The position numbers and the translations under genes are program-made. The notes under the pieces were generated by a model. It saw only the letters and a list, made by a program, of their open reading frames with translations, was not told where the DNA came from and did not search any database. Positions 1 through 11,812 of a stretch of 64,000 nucleotides of DNA are shown here, in pieces; the stretch's first letter is position 1, and each line of letters starts with the position of its first letter. Source of the stretch: Linyphia triangularis (Eukaryota; Arthropoda; Arachnida; Araneae; Linyphiidae); assembly GCA_963978545.1 (NCBI GenBank), contig OZ021727.1:13147243-13211242 (forward strand), given 5' to 3'.

Positions 1-116
1 ATAGTTTTTATTTAACTTGCTGTCATTCTGTAATTTTAAATGAAATTATTTTTTGTACGAAAAACATTGAATAGAATAATAGTTGCATTCTACAATGCAG
101 ATATGCACTATCAATG

Positions 117-288
117 CAGCCAATTCCCATTAACGCGAAATCGCTTAGCACGAAATCCCTTTTAACGCGAAGTAAAAGCAGCTCTCAGTACTTAAAACTT
201 AATGATAATTTATTCGTTTAATATGAAGTTCGATTAACGTGAACAATTTCGGTTACTCCATCGACTTCGCGCTAACGAGGTTTGACTA
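117..288. mobile_element. pogo/Tigger-like MITE
   Basis: A 172-bp non-coding element. Its right end, read on the minus strand, is TAGTCAAACCTCGTTAGCGC. Its left end is CAGCCAATTCCCATTAACGC, a diverged match. CAGTCAAACCTCGTTA-type ends bordered by TA are typical of pogo/Tigger-group Tc1/mariner elements (family knowledge). The interior (about 199-240) matches the element at 54,444. No transposase is present, so this is a MITE or a deletion derivative. Confidence 0.55.
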
Positions 289-1386
289 TATTAAAATTGT
301 AAACTTGGTATATGAAACATTTGTCCAGAAACATAATTGTATTGTGAATTTGTATCAAGCCTTCCGTGATTTACCATGAATTTCAACAGAACAGCTTAAC
401 ATCGATTGTCTATATTGAATAAATGCAGGCCTATATTCTATGAATTTAACAACAACATGTCGACATGCAACAATGAGCCCATGCATCCCTTAATTTTGCA
501 TTACCAACCACGAAACTTCAAACCATATCATTAAAAACAATTTTATTTCCCAATGATAGCATACATACAATTAACAATTCAATTATGGTACTGCAATTTA
601 AAATACCACTAATGGCAATGAAGCAACAATGCATCAACACACTCCTTAACATTACAATACTCGCCACTAAAACCCATTCCCATTGTAATGAATTGCTACA
701 TTTTCCCATGGGACCAAATACCCTAAGAACTGTTTTAAGTTCAATACACACGAAGACCATCAATCTATACGGCAACTACCAACGCCACCTACAGGACAAA
801 GCCGAAGCTCTTCTGCAATAATCATTATCCACTTAATCCACTCTGCTGCTATGAAAGCGTTAACAATATCATTCATTGAGTTTTATCACCCAATAAAAGA
901 ATGGTGAGATATTTAGGAAAATTATTGCTTCCGTTTTATACATTCAGAGAACAATTCATCCCTTGAAGGTTACAACGAGAAGATATATTACAGCCCCCTT
1001 TGATTGGTTTTAACTCCGAAGGCGTTGATATATCGTTTTCTATAAGCATTCATGTTGTTCTCTAATGTGTTTGTTCACACGCTATTAAAAAAGGATTCGT
1101 AAAATAATGATTCATATTTTTACTCCGTTTAGAATTGTTGGTATTGAATTGTGGTTGCTTCGTCAGTGGCGTTTTGTAATGGTACATGTGTGACGACATC
1201 AACTCTGAACTATTTGCTAAATATCTTGTGTTTTAAATTATACATGTTTTGCTTGCCGCGTGTGGCATCACTTGGAATTTTGTGGAGTTCTTTTCTGTCA
1301 GTCATGATGAAAGGTTGATAAATAAATTGTTTTAAGTTATTTAGGAGAAAGGAGAACTGGTTAAGTTCTTGCAAATCTCATAACAA
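289..1386. other. AT-rich sequence without a recognised gene
   Basis: Unique-looking AT-rich DNA. Overlapping short open frames on both strands at 518-821 have no recognisable domain and read as chance. I see no splice-flanked coding block and no repeat shared with the rest of the window. Confidence 0.5.
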
Positions 1387-1436
1387 CATGGGATCCGGTT
1401 GTATATATCGGTTGATATATACAACCGGAGCCCATG
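1387..1436. repeat. Near-perfect hairpin, 23-bp stem
   Basis: Arms 1387-1409 and 1414-1436 are complementary with one mismatch around a 4-nt GGTT loop. The stem contains GGATCCGGTTGTATATATC. It may be a tiny fold-back element or an RNA hairpin. Metazoan microRNA precursors usually have longer loops, so a microRNA is unlikely. Confidence 0.85.
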
Positions 1437-2981
1437 TCCATACACACCAATTGTCTATGAGAATAGCTTATAAATATTTCAAGAAACAGCAATGAAAAAT
1501 AAATAAAGCGAAAATGCAATTGGAAAATTGCTACTTCAAAGTATAATGGTCAACCACCTGACGAAGTCGTTATGATTGACAAATCTGTCTTTTCTAGTTA
1601 AATTTTCAATCTATTTATTTGACATTAATGTTTATTCTAATAACATTTAACGTTGGCGTCATGCTTTAGAGACGATAACTTAGTTGGTTAGTTTAAATTT
1701 GTTTTACAAGGATATTATTTTATTTACTTTTTATCCACATCGAATTTATTAGGGTTAACTGTTCGTTTCGAAATATTTCCTTTTTAGCTAAGATTATTTT
1801 TTTTTTAAATTTTGGAAAGAAATAATTATCTATTGATTCTTGAAATATTACAGATGTTTATACAGAAATGTGCAAGCATAATTTATTTTAATCACAAAAA
1901 AATCACAAAGAAAAGGTGACAAAAATTAAGAATGTATTAGAAGAACCGCCACAAGAACCTATTACTTACCTTACTGTCAAAATTTATAAAAAATAGATTT
2001 TGAGTTTTGTTATAATTTATCAAAATTTTAAAGTTTCCCTTTAAATAGATACTTTATTTGAAATAATGCCGCAATTAGAAGTATTTTTAATAGTTTTTTA
2101 AAAGCAAAAGAGAGGACTATTAGTGTATGGGAAGTTTTATTTAAAATGCGTTTTTTTAAACTACATTTTCTTTTACTTATGTACTTTTTTCTCAGAAACT
2201 ACATACACTGTGCACCAAGCATTTTTACCACACATTCCTTTTATGTATCTATAAATATAGTTTTAACTAGTTAATATTTTAATCAAGAAAACCTACTTAG
2301 TCGTTGTAATTGCATAATTATCTTTTTTTTTTTTCTTTTTTTTTTATTATTTTTTTTTTTTATTAATGTTGTTTTACCTGAAAAAAAATGCATGCTTTAA
2401 TCTTTCTTCTTTCCCTGTAAGTGTTTTAAGAAATTATATTTTACTTATTATAATAGTGATATATCATAATTCATACCACTCTGCAATTTTAGTAATGTAG
2501 TATCATACAAAAATAGTTCTGAGAGTTAATTTCCCCATGCATAATTTCGTAGAAATTACCCGCTTCCATCCAGTTCAGGTGAATTTGGTCAGCACATTGC
2601 GGAAACTAAACTATCATATTTTTGTTTGACTATATCTAATGGACTCAAGTAATGATTCTCTACGTGACATCATTATGTTCGTGGAAATTAAAATTTAATA
2701 GATTTCCTCCTTAAGTTATATGTGGAAAATGTAAAATATAATTACATTAAACAACTACATAAAAATGGAAAAGATAAACCTAATTTCAATTTTTACTGTA
2801 CTATGGAAGCATCGTAGTTTTTCAAAGTTTGGCGAAGAATTCTGTAAGTGTTTACTTTAAAAACGATGGATCTTGACAAAATATATCTTTTAAATTTTAA
2901 AATGCTACTATATCAAAGTAGTGGTATAAAATTAATTCATTGTTAGTCTTTTTCGAAGCCAAGTCAGCACTTTATTTCAAT
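1437..2981. other. AT-rich sequence without a recognised gene
   Basis: Contains a T-rich patch near 2,320-2,360 and no reading frame of interest. No tandem or inverted structure was noticed. Confidence 0.5.
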
Positions 2982-2995
2982 TCAAAATAATTTCA

Positions 2996-3169
2996 GACGA
3001 CCAAACGGTATAGTGGTTAGCGTGCTAGCTTCTAGACCGCGAGGTTACAAATTCGAGTCCCGTGTTAGGCATGGGTGTTTGTAAATGTATGTTGGCTTGA
3101 CGAATGTTTCGGCGCATTATAGCCCTCGTGTTGCTGACGGCGCCAGATAATCTGAAAACAACCAACCAA
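2996..3169 (+). mobile_element. tRNA-derived SINE, copy 1, with 14-bp TSD
   Basis: The head resembles a tRNA with an internal Pol III promoter: box A-like TAGTGGTTAGCGTGC near 3,010 and box B-like TTCGAGTCCCG near 3,052. The body runs through GGCGCCAGATAATCTG to a short ACAACC-type tail. The 14-bp target-site duplication TCAAAATAATTTCA lies at 2,982-2,995 and 3,170-3,183, as expected for LINE-mediated insertion. It closely matches the copy at 15,842-16,020 but has a degraded box B and a short deletion in the body near 3,100. Confidence 0.88.
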
Positions 3170-3657
3170 TCAAAATAATTTCAAATCCAGTATTTTATTT
3201 TAAATTTTGAATTCAAACTTCCTTTGGTGAAATTAATTCTCTAAACCATTTTTGGAATTGATGTCAGATTTTAAAACACACACTTTTACATTCAAAATCC
3301 TACTACTATAAAGCAATAAGAAACCAACCAACCAATCAAAATAATTTTAAATCCAGTATTATATTTTAAATTTTGAATTCAAACTTCCATTGGTGAAATT
3401 AATTCTCTAAACCATTTTTGGAATTGATGTCAGATTTTAAAACACACACTTTTACATTCAAAATCCTACTACTATAAAGCAATAAGAAACCAACCAACCA
3501 ATCAAAATAATTTCAAATCCAGTATTATATTTTAAATTTTGAATTCAAACTTCCTTTGGTGAAATTAATTCTCTAAACCATTTTTGGAATTGATGTCAGA
3601 TTTTAAAACACACACTTTTACATTCAAAATCCTACTACTATAAAGAAATAAGAAATG
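3161..3657. repeat. Three 166-bp tandem units seeded at the SINE tail
   Basis: Units begin at 3,161, 3,327 and 3,493, each opening with ACCAACCAATCAAAATAATT and ending near CTATAAAG(C/A)AATAAGAAA. They differ at only a few bases. Because each unit starts with the last bases of the SINE tail plus its downstream TSD, the amplification came after the SINE insertion. Confidence 0.93.
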
Positions 3658-4410
3658 ATTTCCAATACTTCTTTGTCGAGAAAAGCACTTTTTACTTTGA
3701 CACTAATATTAGTCATTATTGACACAAATAAGATACATTAGTTATAAAAGCGTGTGATTCTAACATTTAAAGTACAGTACTTTAAGACGCATTATTCTTA
3801 TGGGAAAATTAATTCACTTTTTCCAACTGAGAATAAGAAATGCGATTGTTTGGTGGTGCCCTTATTATCGAATCGAACATGAGATGTAATGCGAATGAAT
3901 ATAGATGTTAGCAACACAATGAAAATGAAAGATAACCTCCATAAACTGAAGAGCCTAATTATGATGTCTTGCTTCTGCTCTGAATTTAAGAGATCACTGA
4001 ACTTTTTTCTCAAAATAAAGTATTTTAGGATTAATTAAATTTCAAATAATTAATTTATAAATGCAAATGAGAACATACCATTATCAAAACTATTAAATTT
4101 TAAAGAAAATATATAACCCTTCACGTTTCAATTCCCCTAGTCTGGTAATATTAAAAAAAGCACGTACATGAAGAAGATTTTCTAAAAAAGCTATTTGAAA
4201 AAAAAAAAAATCTTTGTTAGTGTTTGCTCGACGGTTTCATTCGTGAGGTTTTACTGATTCAGTGTTGTGTTGTCCTTTTACAGAATTATAACTTTCATAA
4301 TATTTTTAAAAGTTTCAGTATAGCTTTATCATATTTTAACATTATAAACTTAAAACAAATGTTATATAAAAACTCATGCTGAATTATATATTAGACTATA
4401 TTTTAAGTAC
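3658..4410. other. AT-rich sequence without a recognised gene
   Basis: Includes a 71-codon minus-strand open frame (3,798-4,013) with no recognisable domain. Nothing else noticed. Confidence 0.45.
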
Positions 4411-5027
4411 CTAGAAATATGGAATGGATTGGATAATTGCGTTTTAGAAAGTGTTCTTTATGCAGAGAAAAAGACCGAGTTTCGATAGAAGTTTAATTTT
4501 CTAAAAAGCTTGCATTTAAATTGCCCTCTAATCTACATTCAGACTATATGTCTTATGGTATTGACGATTTTATGCATTTTCTAGCTGCAAATTCGGCTAT
4601 CAAATAAGTGCTCTTCCGTTTGACGGTACTAGATGAAACCGCCAAATTACAGCGATAATTCATCCAAACTAACAACTTTCAAATCCTTTATAATTCCTAT
4701 AACAAAGCGTTGTAGGATTGCTATAACCAACAATACAACAAATTGTAAACATTTAGATTTCACAATACGTGTATACGTATAAACATTTTGGCTGGGCTAC
4801 AACTGCGACAAATGGTACCCATCTAACGGAAGAGTCCCAAGAAATATGAAGAAGATTGGATTATTCGGTTTTAGAAAATGTTAAGTATGGGGGAAGAAAA
4901 AAAAAAACATTTTCGGTCGAAATTAAATTTTCTAAGAAACTTGCATCTAGGTTGCCCTTCAACCTACATTCAGACTACCCGTCTAATGTTCTTGGTGATT
5001 TTAAGCACTTTTTAGCTGCAAATTTTC
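4411..5027. repeat. Diverged 175-bp direct duplication flanking a MITE
   Basis: Positions 4,411-4,593 and 4,841-5,027 are diverged direct copies. Shared landmarks are AGAAATATG at the start, then TTTTAGAAA, then CTACATTCAGACTA, then TAGCTGCAAATT at the end. The MITE at 4,611-4,834 lies between them. Confidence 0.75.
4611..4834. mobile_element. MITE with TCTTCCGTT terminal repeats
   Basis: About 224 bp. The left end is CTCTTCCGTTTGACGGTAC. The right end, on the minus strand, is CTCTTCCGTTAGATGGGTAC. No coding capacity. The same end followed by related interior sequence (AATGTTTACA, GTTATAGGAATT) recurs at 63,926-64,000. I cannot assign a transposon superfamily. Confidence 0.7.
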
Positions 5028-5040
5028 TTTATTAAGAAGT

Positions 5041-5390
5041 TGTATAAACTTGCTTTATTATTGTTAATGTGTAAAATTCAATTATCCTTTCTTTTGGAAG
5101 TACTTCATGTTTAGTTGTATTTCCCTATTTGTAAGTTGTTACTGCCCTCCTATTTTTAAGGGTTTTATTCTAACAAACATTTAATTTAATAGGCGCTTCC
5201 AAATTGCACTGTTAAAACTTCCGTCACAGTTTTATTTCTTTCTGTGTAAGCATGTTCTAAGCAAATCAGGACATGAAAAATCTATGATTATGTCTTTGAT
5301 TCATTCTATCGCAGATAAAAACAAGTATTTCTCCTGATTCCTCGACTTTCTTGTACCCACGCCAAATATTTTCGTCAGAAACACAAAGGT
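5041..5390 (+). repeat. Dispersed repeat X, copy 1
   Basis: About 350 bp that reappears in inverted orientation at 20,793-21,115. Landmarks are TACTTCATGTTTAG, TTGTAAGTTGTTACTGCCCTC, AATCAGGACATGAAAAAT and CGCCAAATATTTTCGTC. Non-coding as far as I can see; element class unknown. Confidence 0.85.
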
Positions 5391-5601
5391 AATGCACAGT
5401 GGATGACTTAATATTAAAAGATATATTTAAAAAAAAAAATCTTTGACAATACGCACAATTAAAAATGTTACATCATTTAGTGCAGGAAGTATTCAGTTTT
5501 CCGGTTCTTACTTATTATTCGGTCAAAATTGGGCGAGACAAAATGTTCGCCAAACGGATTTCCTTATTCCGTCAAAATGATCAATTCGGACTGATGGCCG
5601 G

Positions 5602-5951
5602 TCCGAACCATCGATATAGATAAACAACTGGATAGACTGCTTAACGCTGGGAAAATGAAGCCGTTGCCAGATGCCATTGGTGGGATAAAAAATACAGATT
5701 GCCGAGGATTGAAAATAAAATTTTGGGTTGTACACAGCAGAAATGTCAATAGTAGGCATTAATTAGTAATAATGTGCAAAAAAAGTATATGCTCTAGCAC
5801 TTTACATGGTTTTTCGCATTTCCATCCAACTATAAAAGTGAACTGTGATTGGCTAATCATCCCACCAGCTTCGCAACCCCCGGCGTGTTTTTCTCTTTGC
5901 ATTGACAATGGAGCAGTCTATCCAGTTGTTTATCTATATCGATGGTCCGAA
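5602..5951. repeat. 350-bp segment with 39-bp inverted ends
   Basis: Positions 5,602-5,640 and 5,913-5,951 are inverted copies of the same sequence with one or two mismatches (core CGATATAGATAAACAACTGG). They enclose about 270 bp that is richer in GC than its surroundings. Short open frames here on both strands (5,523-5,987) cross the arms and have no recognisable domain. It may be a small inverted-repeat transposon. Confidence 0.7.
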
Positions 5952-6002
5952 CTGATGAGATATCCCACAAGGAAACCCCAACACTGATCTGAACCGAACC
6001 CT

Positions 6003-6370
6003 ACCTCTAAGACTGGCCAGTCGGTTCAATTTTTTTCGCCAATCGTTGGCAACATAATACGTAAGTACCGATTTTCCTTTCAAATACAAAATGTCAAATT
6101 TGGTCAAAAAGGTATAAGATAATCTTCTTTGAGTTTTAAACTGTATTAAGAACTTAAGTTTAAAGACATGTCAAGGTCCAGCCTCTAAGGGAGCCATTCG
6201 ATTCGAGCTTTTAGTCGTCAATGGTGGGCGGGATAATATGAAAGTATATGTTTGTCTTTCTAATGTAAAATGTCAAATTTTGTTTAGAAAATATGAGGAA
6301 ACCTCCTTAAGCTTCAAAGCATATTAAAAACTTCAATTTAAAGACATATGAGGGCCCTTTGGGCCTCAAA
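6003..6370. repeat. Diverged tandem dimer, ~176-bp unit
   Basis: Two adjacent units (about 6,003-6,180 and 6,181-6,356) share, in order, CCTCTAAG, a GGC(A/G)-rich block with ATAATA, AAAATGTCAAATTT, and TTAAAGACAT. A partial third start (GGGCCTCAAA) follows. Confidence 0.6.
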
Positions 6371-8358
6371 CACGACCCTGAGTGTATCGCAATAGCTAAC
6401 TCAATCCAAATCTCTGTTGAATACTCTTTCCTATTTTTAATTGCCGTCAACTCGTAAATTTCAATCCTAAGCACTTACTTAACCCTTTTCTCCACAGACA
6501 TGCACGCTTTTTGTTTTCCCATTGTTTTAATATAGGCAAGAGCTGTGTATACAAAAGAGGATCCGGTAGCCTATTGAAGCTTTTTTGTGTGTCGAGTGAT
6601 ATTTTGAATCCGTGCACTGAAACCGCAATTCCAGTGAGTGAACTCTTTTCAGGTTAAAAGCGCCGTTTCCAGCACTTATGTGAAGCTCGAGAGCAATTTG
6701 TCTCGACGCAGCATAAAAAGCACGTAGACTGTGTTTATCACAAGAACCCTCGTAAATTTCCGTTGCGCTAAAGACTCCTAAAGAAGTTGAAGCAGTAGTA
6801 GAGACGTCAAAGTAGACAGACTTTGAAATGGATATTCCTCTACCAAGAATAAATTCTTGTCTATATTAAAATAATATACATTTGGGAAATCGGAAATGTC
6901 CTATTAATGAAATCTTTAGTTGTTACATATGCCTACTTTTGAAAATTCTTTATCGAGGCAATCAAAAAATTCAAATTTTCCAATATTAACAAACCAAAAT
7001 AGCTCATATGCATCATGTGTAAAAACCAATAATTTATACAAATCACTTTGATGTCTTTGAGTCTGTGTACCTGAACTGCTTACATTTGAATACAGTAACT
7101 AATTGGGCGATTGAAATAAAATTTGTTACACGGGTGATAATGAAAATACTTTAATTACGCTGTTTTCTATACTACATAAAATATACAGTTTATAGAATTA
7201 AAAAAAAAATTATGATATGTGTGGCTTATTATAATTTTTTAGAAAAAAATACATATAATCTAATTCTTTTCTTTTTTTTTAATCCCACAAATAATTATGC
7301 GGAATTACAAAATCTGACAAAAATATGTTTCTTAATTCATAAACTTTTTAAAAAATATTAACTTTAAGGTTCAAGCATAGAAAAAGTTATTAGGTTCTTG
7401 AGTTCAGGCTTCACGTTGAAAATAGTTATTTAGAAATCATGAAATAAACATGTAAGTCAAACTCAAAAGATTCTATCTTTGTTGTGAGTGGGAAATAATA
7501 ATAAGCTGTTATATAATAAACTTGATCTGGTTGTAGTATCACCACTATTACAAACATAAATAATTTATTTTCCTCTTCAGATTACTTCTTTTCGTTGTAA
7601 ATGACAGTTACAGCACTGGTTACTGTTAATGATCACAGAGAATTCAAACCGCAGACGTGACTAGCTATCTGAGAAGATTTATAGTATTAGACTTGACTAT
7701 CAAGACTTTTTTTGTTATCAAATAACGTGGTACTGTTTACAAATGAAGCAGTTGCTCGAAATAGAATCGGTTCTAGTTAGATGAAATTAAACCAAATATA
7801 TAAAACACATTTGCTACTAAACTGAGTAAATATGTTTAATAAATTTGGTCATTGACTTTGAAATTACTTCTATGTAAAAAATTACAATAAAAAACTCCCA
7901 CTAGAAATATGTATATAGTTAAAAAAAAATTCTATGGGTTATTTAAATTTTAGAAAGGTGAAAACTTTAATAATTAGTATTTTTCTTCAATTGACTTCAA
8001 GTTTTTTTTTATTCTAATCTGTCAAAGGACCTTATGCAAGACGTTATTTTGGTTGCGGTTCTATTGTACGACGACAATATGACATGGTTGCAACTTATCA
8101 CCACAAACCTTTATCGAATTTTCTCAATCCATTAGCTAATTACAATCTACATTTAATTTTACCACCAAATTAGATATGACGTAAAAAGCCATAAGCTTCA
8201 AAAGGTTTTATGCATGACGATACCACAGACCTAAGTTTTAAAATGAATTCATATTTTTATATGAGTCAAATTCAATGAGTCGAATTCAATGAGTCAAGTA
8301 GCATTTGAAAAACATTCTCATGAAAACGAGCCACAACCAATCGTGAGGTCAGAATTTT
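6371..8358. other. AT-rich sequence without a recognised gene
   Basis: Nearly 2 kb with short A and T runs and no reading frame of 60 codons or more. I noticed no repeat shared with the rest of the window. Confidence 0.5.
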
Positions 8359-8727
8359 TGTGAAGTCACCATAAACTGTGTTAATTAAGATTTGATCTCA
8401 AATCTACCATTAGATTTCATGTGACGTTAATCGCGGAAGAGGTTTTATCATCTGCCAATACTTGTGACCCAATAACAAAAATAACTTTAAAAATAATTTT
8501 TAATTTTCAAATTCCGTTATCCAATTATAAGTATTTTTGTGACATCATCACAAAAGAAGTCCATTAAGAATTGATCTTGTTCTCAAAACTACCATTAGAT
8601 CTCATGTCGAATGTTAATCGTAGAAGGGATTTTGTCATCTGCCAAAACTTATGATCAATAACAACAACAAAATTTGAATTTTCAGAATTCGTTTTCCAAT
8701 CATAAACAAGTATTTCACTTTTTTCCC
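8359..8727. repeat. Diverged tandem dimer, ~180-bp unit
   Basis: Units begin near 8,359 and 8,538. Shared blocks are GTGA(A/C)(G/A)TCA at the start, then ACTACCATTAGAT(T/C)TCATGT, then TTAATCG(C/T)(G/A)GAAG, then CATCTGCCAA(T/A)ACTT, then a degenerate TTTCCAAT end. Confidence 0.7.
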
Positions 8728-8844
8728 GTCAGACATTCCCGAAAGCAGTAACGTTGATGTACATGAGGTCTATATAGCGAAAGAGCCTTGAATTTAAGAA
8801 CAAAAATCGCACAGGAAACTAACATATATTTTAATTTTTACCAA

Positions 8845-8883
<39 letters not shown>

Positions 8884-10985
8884 GTTGATTTATAAAGTTT
8901 AAGATTAAAACACTGCAAACAATGTTGATAAATTCTCCTATAAATCTCGCACTTTTTCTCATTTATTACTAGATGTTAAAAGGCAACAAACCATCATTCA
9001 ACTCCTTGGCAGTTAAGATTTTATCTGAGTGACAACTAAGACAGATGGGAAATAATTAAAAGTTTAAATGTATTCGTCACGAATGCGTTGGTAGTCAATA
9101 TGGAAACAATGTTGTAACGAAAAACAATAATTGTATCTCGTCAATGTAATTTCCTAGTAGGAAGTAAACTTCTTTGTTGTCTGATTATTTTTTTAATTTA
9201 TTTAATGTGAATAACGTGCTTATGAAAATGGATTTTTTAAAGTTCTCCAATTGAAAAAAGTAAATGATTCCAGTAAATGATTTACTTACTTGATCTCTTG
9301 GTTTAGTAGAGATCACTTGAAACTGGGATCCTGAAGAAAATTAACATCGAACAATATTTTTTGGCACAGCATGTACCGTATTCTTACATCAAAAGAATTT
9401 TTGGGAGTACTGTAAAGTGTTATTTTTGAAATAATTAGGATATGTGTACATACTTGAACTTTGCTTTTCAAGTTTCATTTTAAAAATCTGTCTTTTTTTG
9501 CACTTAAAAATACATAATTGGTAATGACGGTTACATGAAAAAAAGTTCATTTTTACACAAAAATTAATTAACTAGTTAATTAGTATATTTTTGAACACTG
9601 ATTACTAAAATTTAATCTGGCTAAGAAAAATATATTATGGTTGAGAATTATTTGTATTATATCATTCTTAATGTTTTGACCCTCCATCAACTTTATAGAA
9701 TATATAATTTTTAGTGGAATTTTTTAAACTTCGAAAGTAGAAACATCATAATTTTTCGAAACAACTTTTGTCTTTAAAAGTCTGGAAAAAAAATATTTTC
9801 TTTTACAATGAATTTTACTGAGAATGAAAACATCTAATAGTTAATGCAGATTTTAATTCTTGAATAATTTTTCAAAAAGATTATATCAAACTATCAGTTG
9901 TCCCTGTTTAAATAAGTTCCACTAGCCAAAACTACGATTCTTCATACAATGAGTTTAAAATTTTCGAATTTATTTTCAGAACAAAACAGTACTTCAAACT
10001 AATAAAATAATTCACTAATTTTTAGATGATACTATTATCTTTCAAAAATTCCATCTATAGATTATTTTAAAGCAAACAAACTGAAACCCCTTTTGCTCTA
10101 TTTTTGCGATATTTGTGTGTTGCGATATTTGTGCCTTAAGAAAGGAACAAGTATTTCTTTGTGTTTATTTTTATTCTATATTATGAAAATCATCGTTATG
10201 TAAATGCATTCTGGAGCTACACTAAATTAAACGCTTATTGTGAAGCCGCTTTATTATGAAAGTATTTATAAAAAACATACAATAATTATGAAATGAATCT
10301 TTTAAGTTTCCCACAAAATCCAATACTGATATTTATTAATTTATTTCCAGGTTAAAGGCAAATTTCGTCCCTGAAATTTATAAAAAGAGAGTATACGTTT
10401 AACATTTATGTCTTTTATCTCATTTGTATTATAAGAAAATCTTATCTTCAAGAATTTGCTAAGTCATTTCAATTTGAATTCAATTTGCCTAATTTACATT
10501 TTAAAAACCTTTTTTTTTTTTTTTTTTAAAGTAGAACTTAAAATTTTGAGTAATAACTAAACAAAAGTTAGAAATATTAAAAGTTGAACATTTATATAAA
10601 AATCCCTAACACGTCCACAATACATTAACATTTTAACATACTTGTGATAAGAATTAAAAAAAAAAAAAAAAATGTTAAGATTTTTTATTTATTTTTTAAA
10701 TTGATTTTTGGATCTGGAGAACATTTCTAGAGCGAAGAGAATGGCAATGAAGTCGCCATGTAGGTTGAATGTTTCTTTAAAGAATACTCTTCAGGAACAC
10801 CTACCCCCCCCCCCCCCACCTCCAGAAAGGGAAAAAAAAAACTTACAAAGAGAAATAAGGAAAATTTTCTAAAAATCCATTGTGTGCTCACCATTTTACT
10901 ATTCCACAACACCATTAATCTATTTTCCCATGCAGCTCTATTCGCCCATCTCATCTGATTTAGATCAAGCACATAATTTATTTAG
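8728..10985. other. AT-rich sequence with homopolymers, no gene
   Basis: Includes a 29-bp T run at 8,847-8,875, T and A runs near 10,510-10,670, and a C14 run near 10,804. Open frames at 10,727-10,972 cross these runs and are not credible. Confidence 0.5.
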
Positions 10986-11363
10986 ATCAACTTCCAAGAG
11001 ACTGAACATCGACCAATACTCATTCCCGATCAAAAATTTCGCTGGGCAGAAATAATTTCCAATGTCCACAGGCTCGTCCTTCTGACATATCTAGGTCTTC
11101 CACCTAGAAATCTCTTAACAACCAAAACGGATCCGTCACTTCCCCTATTACTCATTGAATTCAACAGTTTGTTGCGCCTATAACAAGCCAAGAGAATTAG
11201 TAAGGCACGGTCACTCGGAAACAAGGAATGGGGGGGGGATATTCTGACTGTGTTCAAATTGAACTCGGTTAACCTCCGAGTTGTTATTTCTGTTCACTCT
11301 AATGAGGATATCTATGTTAGGAGCTGTTACGGAGCTGCTCTTTTACATCTTGACATTGAATGA
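10986..11363 (+). pseudogene. Decayed coding-like stretch of unknown origin
   Basis: One plus-strand frame stays open for 125 codons apart from a single TAA at 11,181-11,183, ending at TGA 11,361. The composition is varied rather than low-complexity, with peptides such as KFRWAEIISNVHRLVLLTY before the stop and GAALLHLDIE at the end. The local GC content is higher than in the neighbours. There is no start codon near the left edge and no clear splice sites. A minus-strand frame is also open here (11,030-11,257), so chance is possible. I do not recognise the protein. A decayed transposon or host exon fragment is the likeliest explanation. Confidence 0.28.
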
Positions 11364-11812
11364 AGAGGCGTGCTTTCGATAATTCGGATTGTGAGGTCTC
11401 CTTACAATTGAAACTTTCGAGTACAATTGATCTGTCTCTGAGTTGAGGTTTGCTGCTTGAGAAGTGGGAGGGTGTTGGCCTCTTTTCGAAGTTTGGACGA
11501 GATGTGAAGATGTGTGATTAGGTTCCTTTAGTCTGTAGATGTAAATTCTCCAAGTTATTTGTAAGCCTAACTAATTGGTCTCAATTCAACTTCCAGACGA
11601 TTCTTGTTCCAATCAATCCTCTTGAATTAATCGTGAAACGTAAGAAGTACACTTTGTTATATTTCTTCTTACTTTGCCTCTCCATTGTGCTTCTTTCAGA
11701 ATATTTAAAATTAAAAGGATTCCTTAGCCTTTAAGTGACCTATAATTAAAACTTACAGCTGCATTAAATTCATCAACCAAACGAATTTCACTAACTGGTG
11801 GTTGCTTCAACA
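11364..11812. other. Unannotated sequence, no gene seen
   Basis: Moderately GC-richer than average up to about 11,640, then AT-rich. No frame, repeat or structure that I can support. Confidence 0.4.

Noticed and set aside
2317..2360. Poly-T tracts as poly(A) tails of minus-strand retrogenes
   Set aside because: No coding remnant or target-site duplication beside them; the same holds for the T runs at 8,847, 20,490 and 59,046.
2996..3070. Functional tRNA gene
   Set aside because: tRNA-like promoter boxes belong to a SINE head; the body, tail and TSD continue past it, and no proper acceptor stem is visible.
3161..3505. Telomere-like ACCAACCAA repeats
   Set aside because: Only short blocks at the SINE tail, once per 166-bp unit; not an arthropod telomere repeat (TTAGG).
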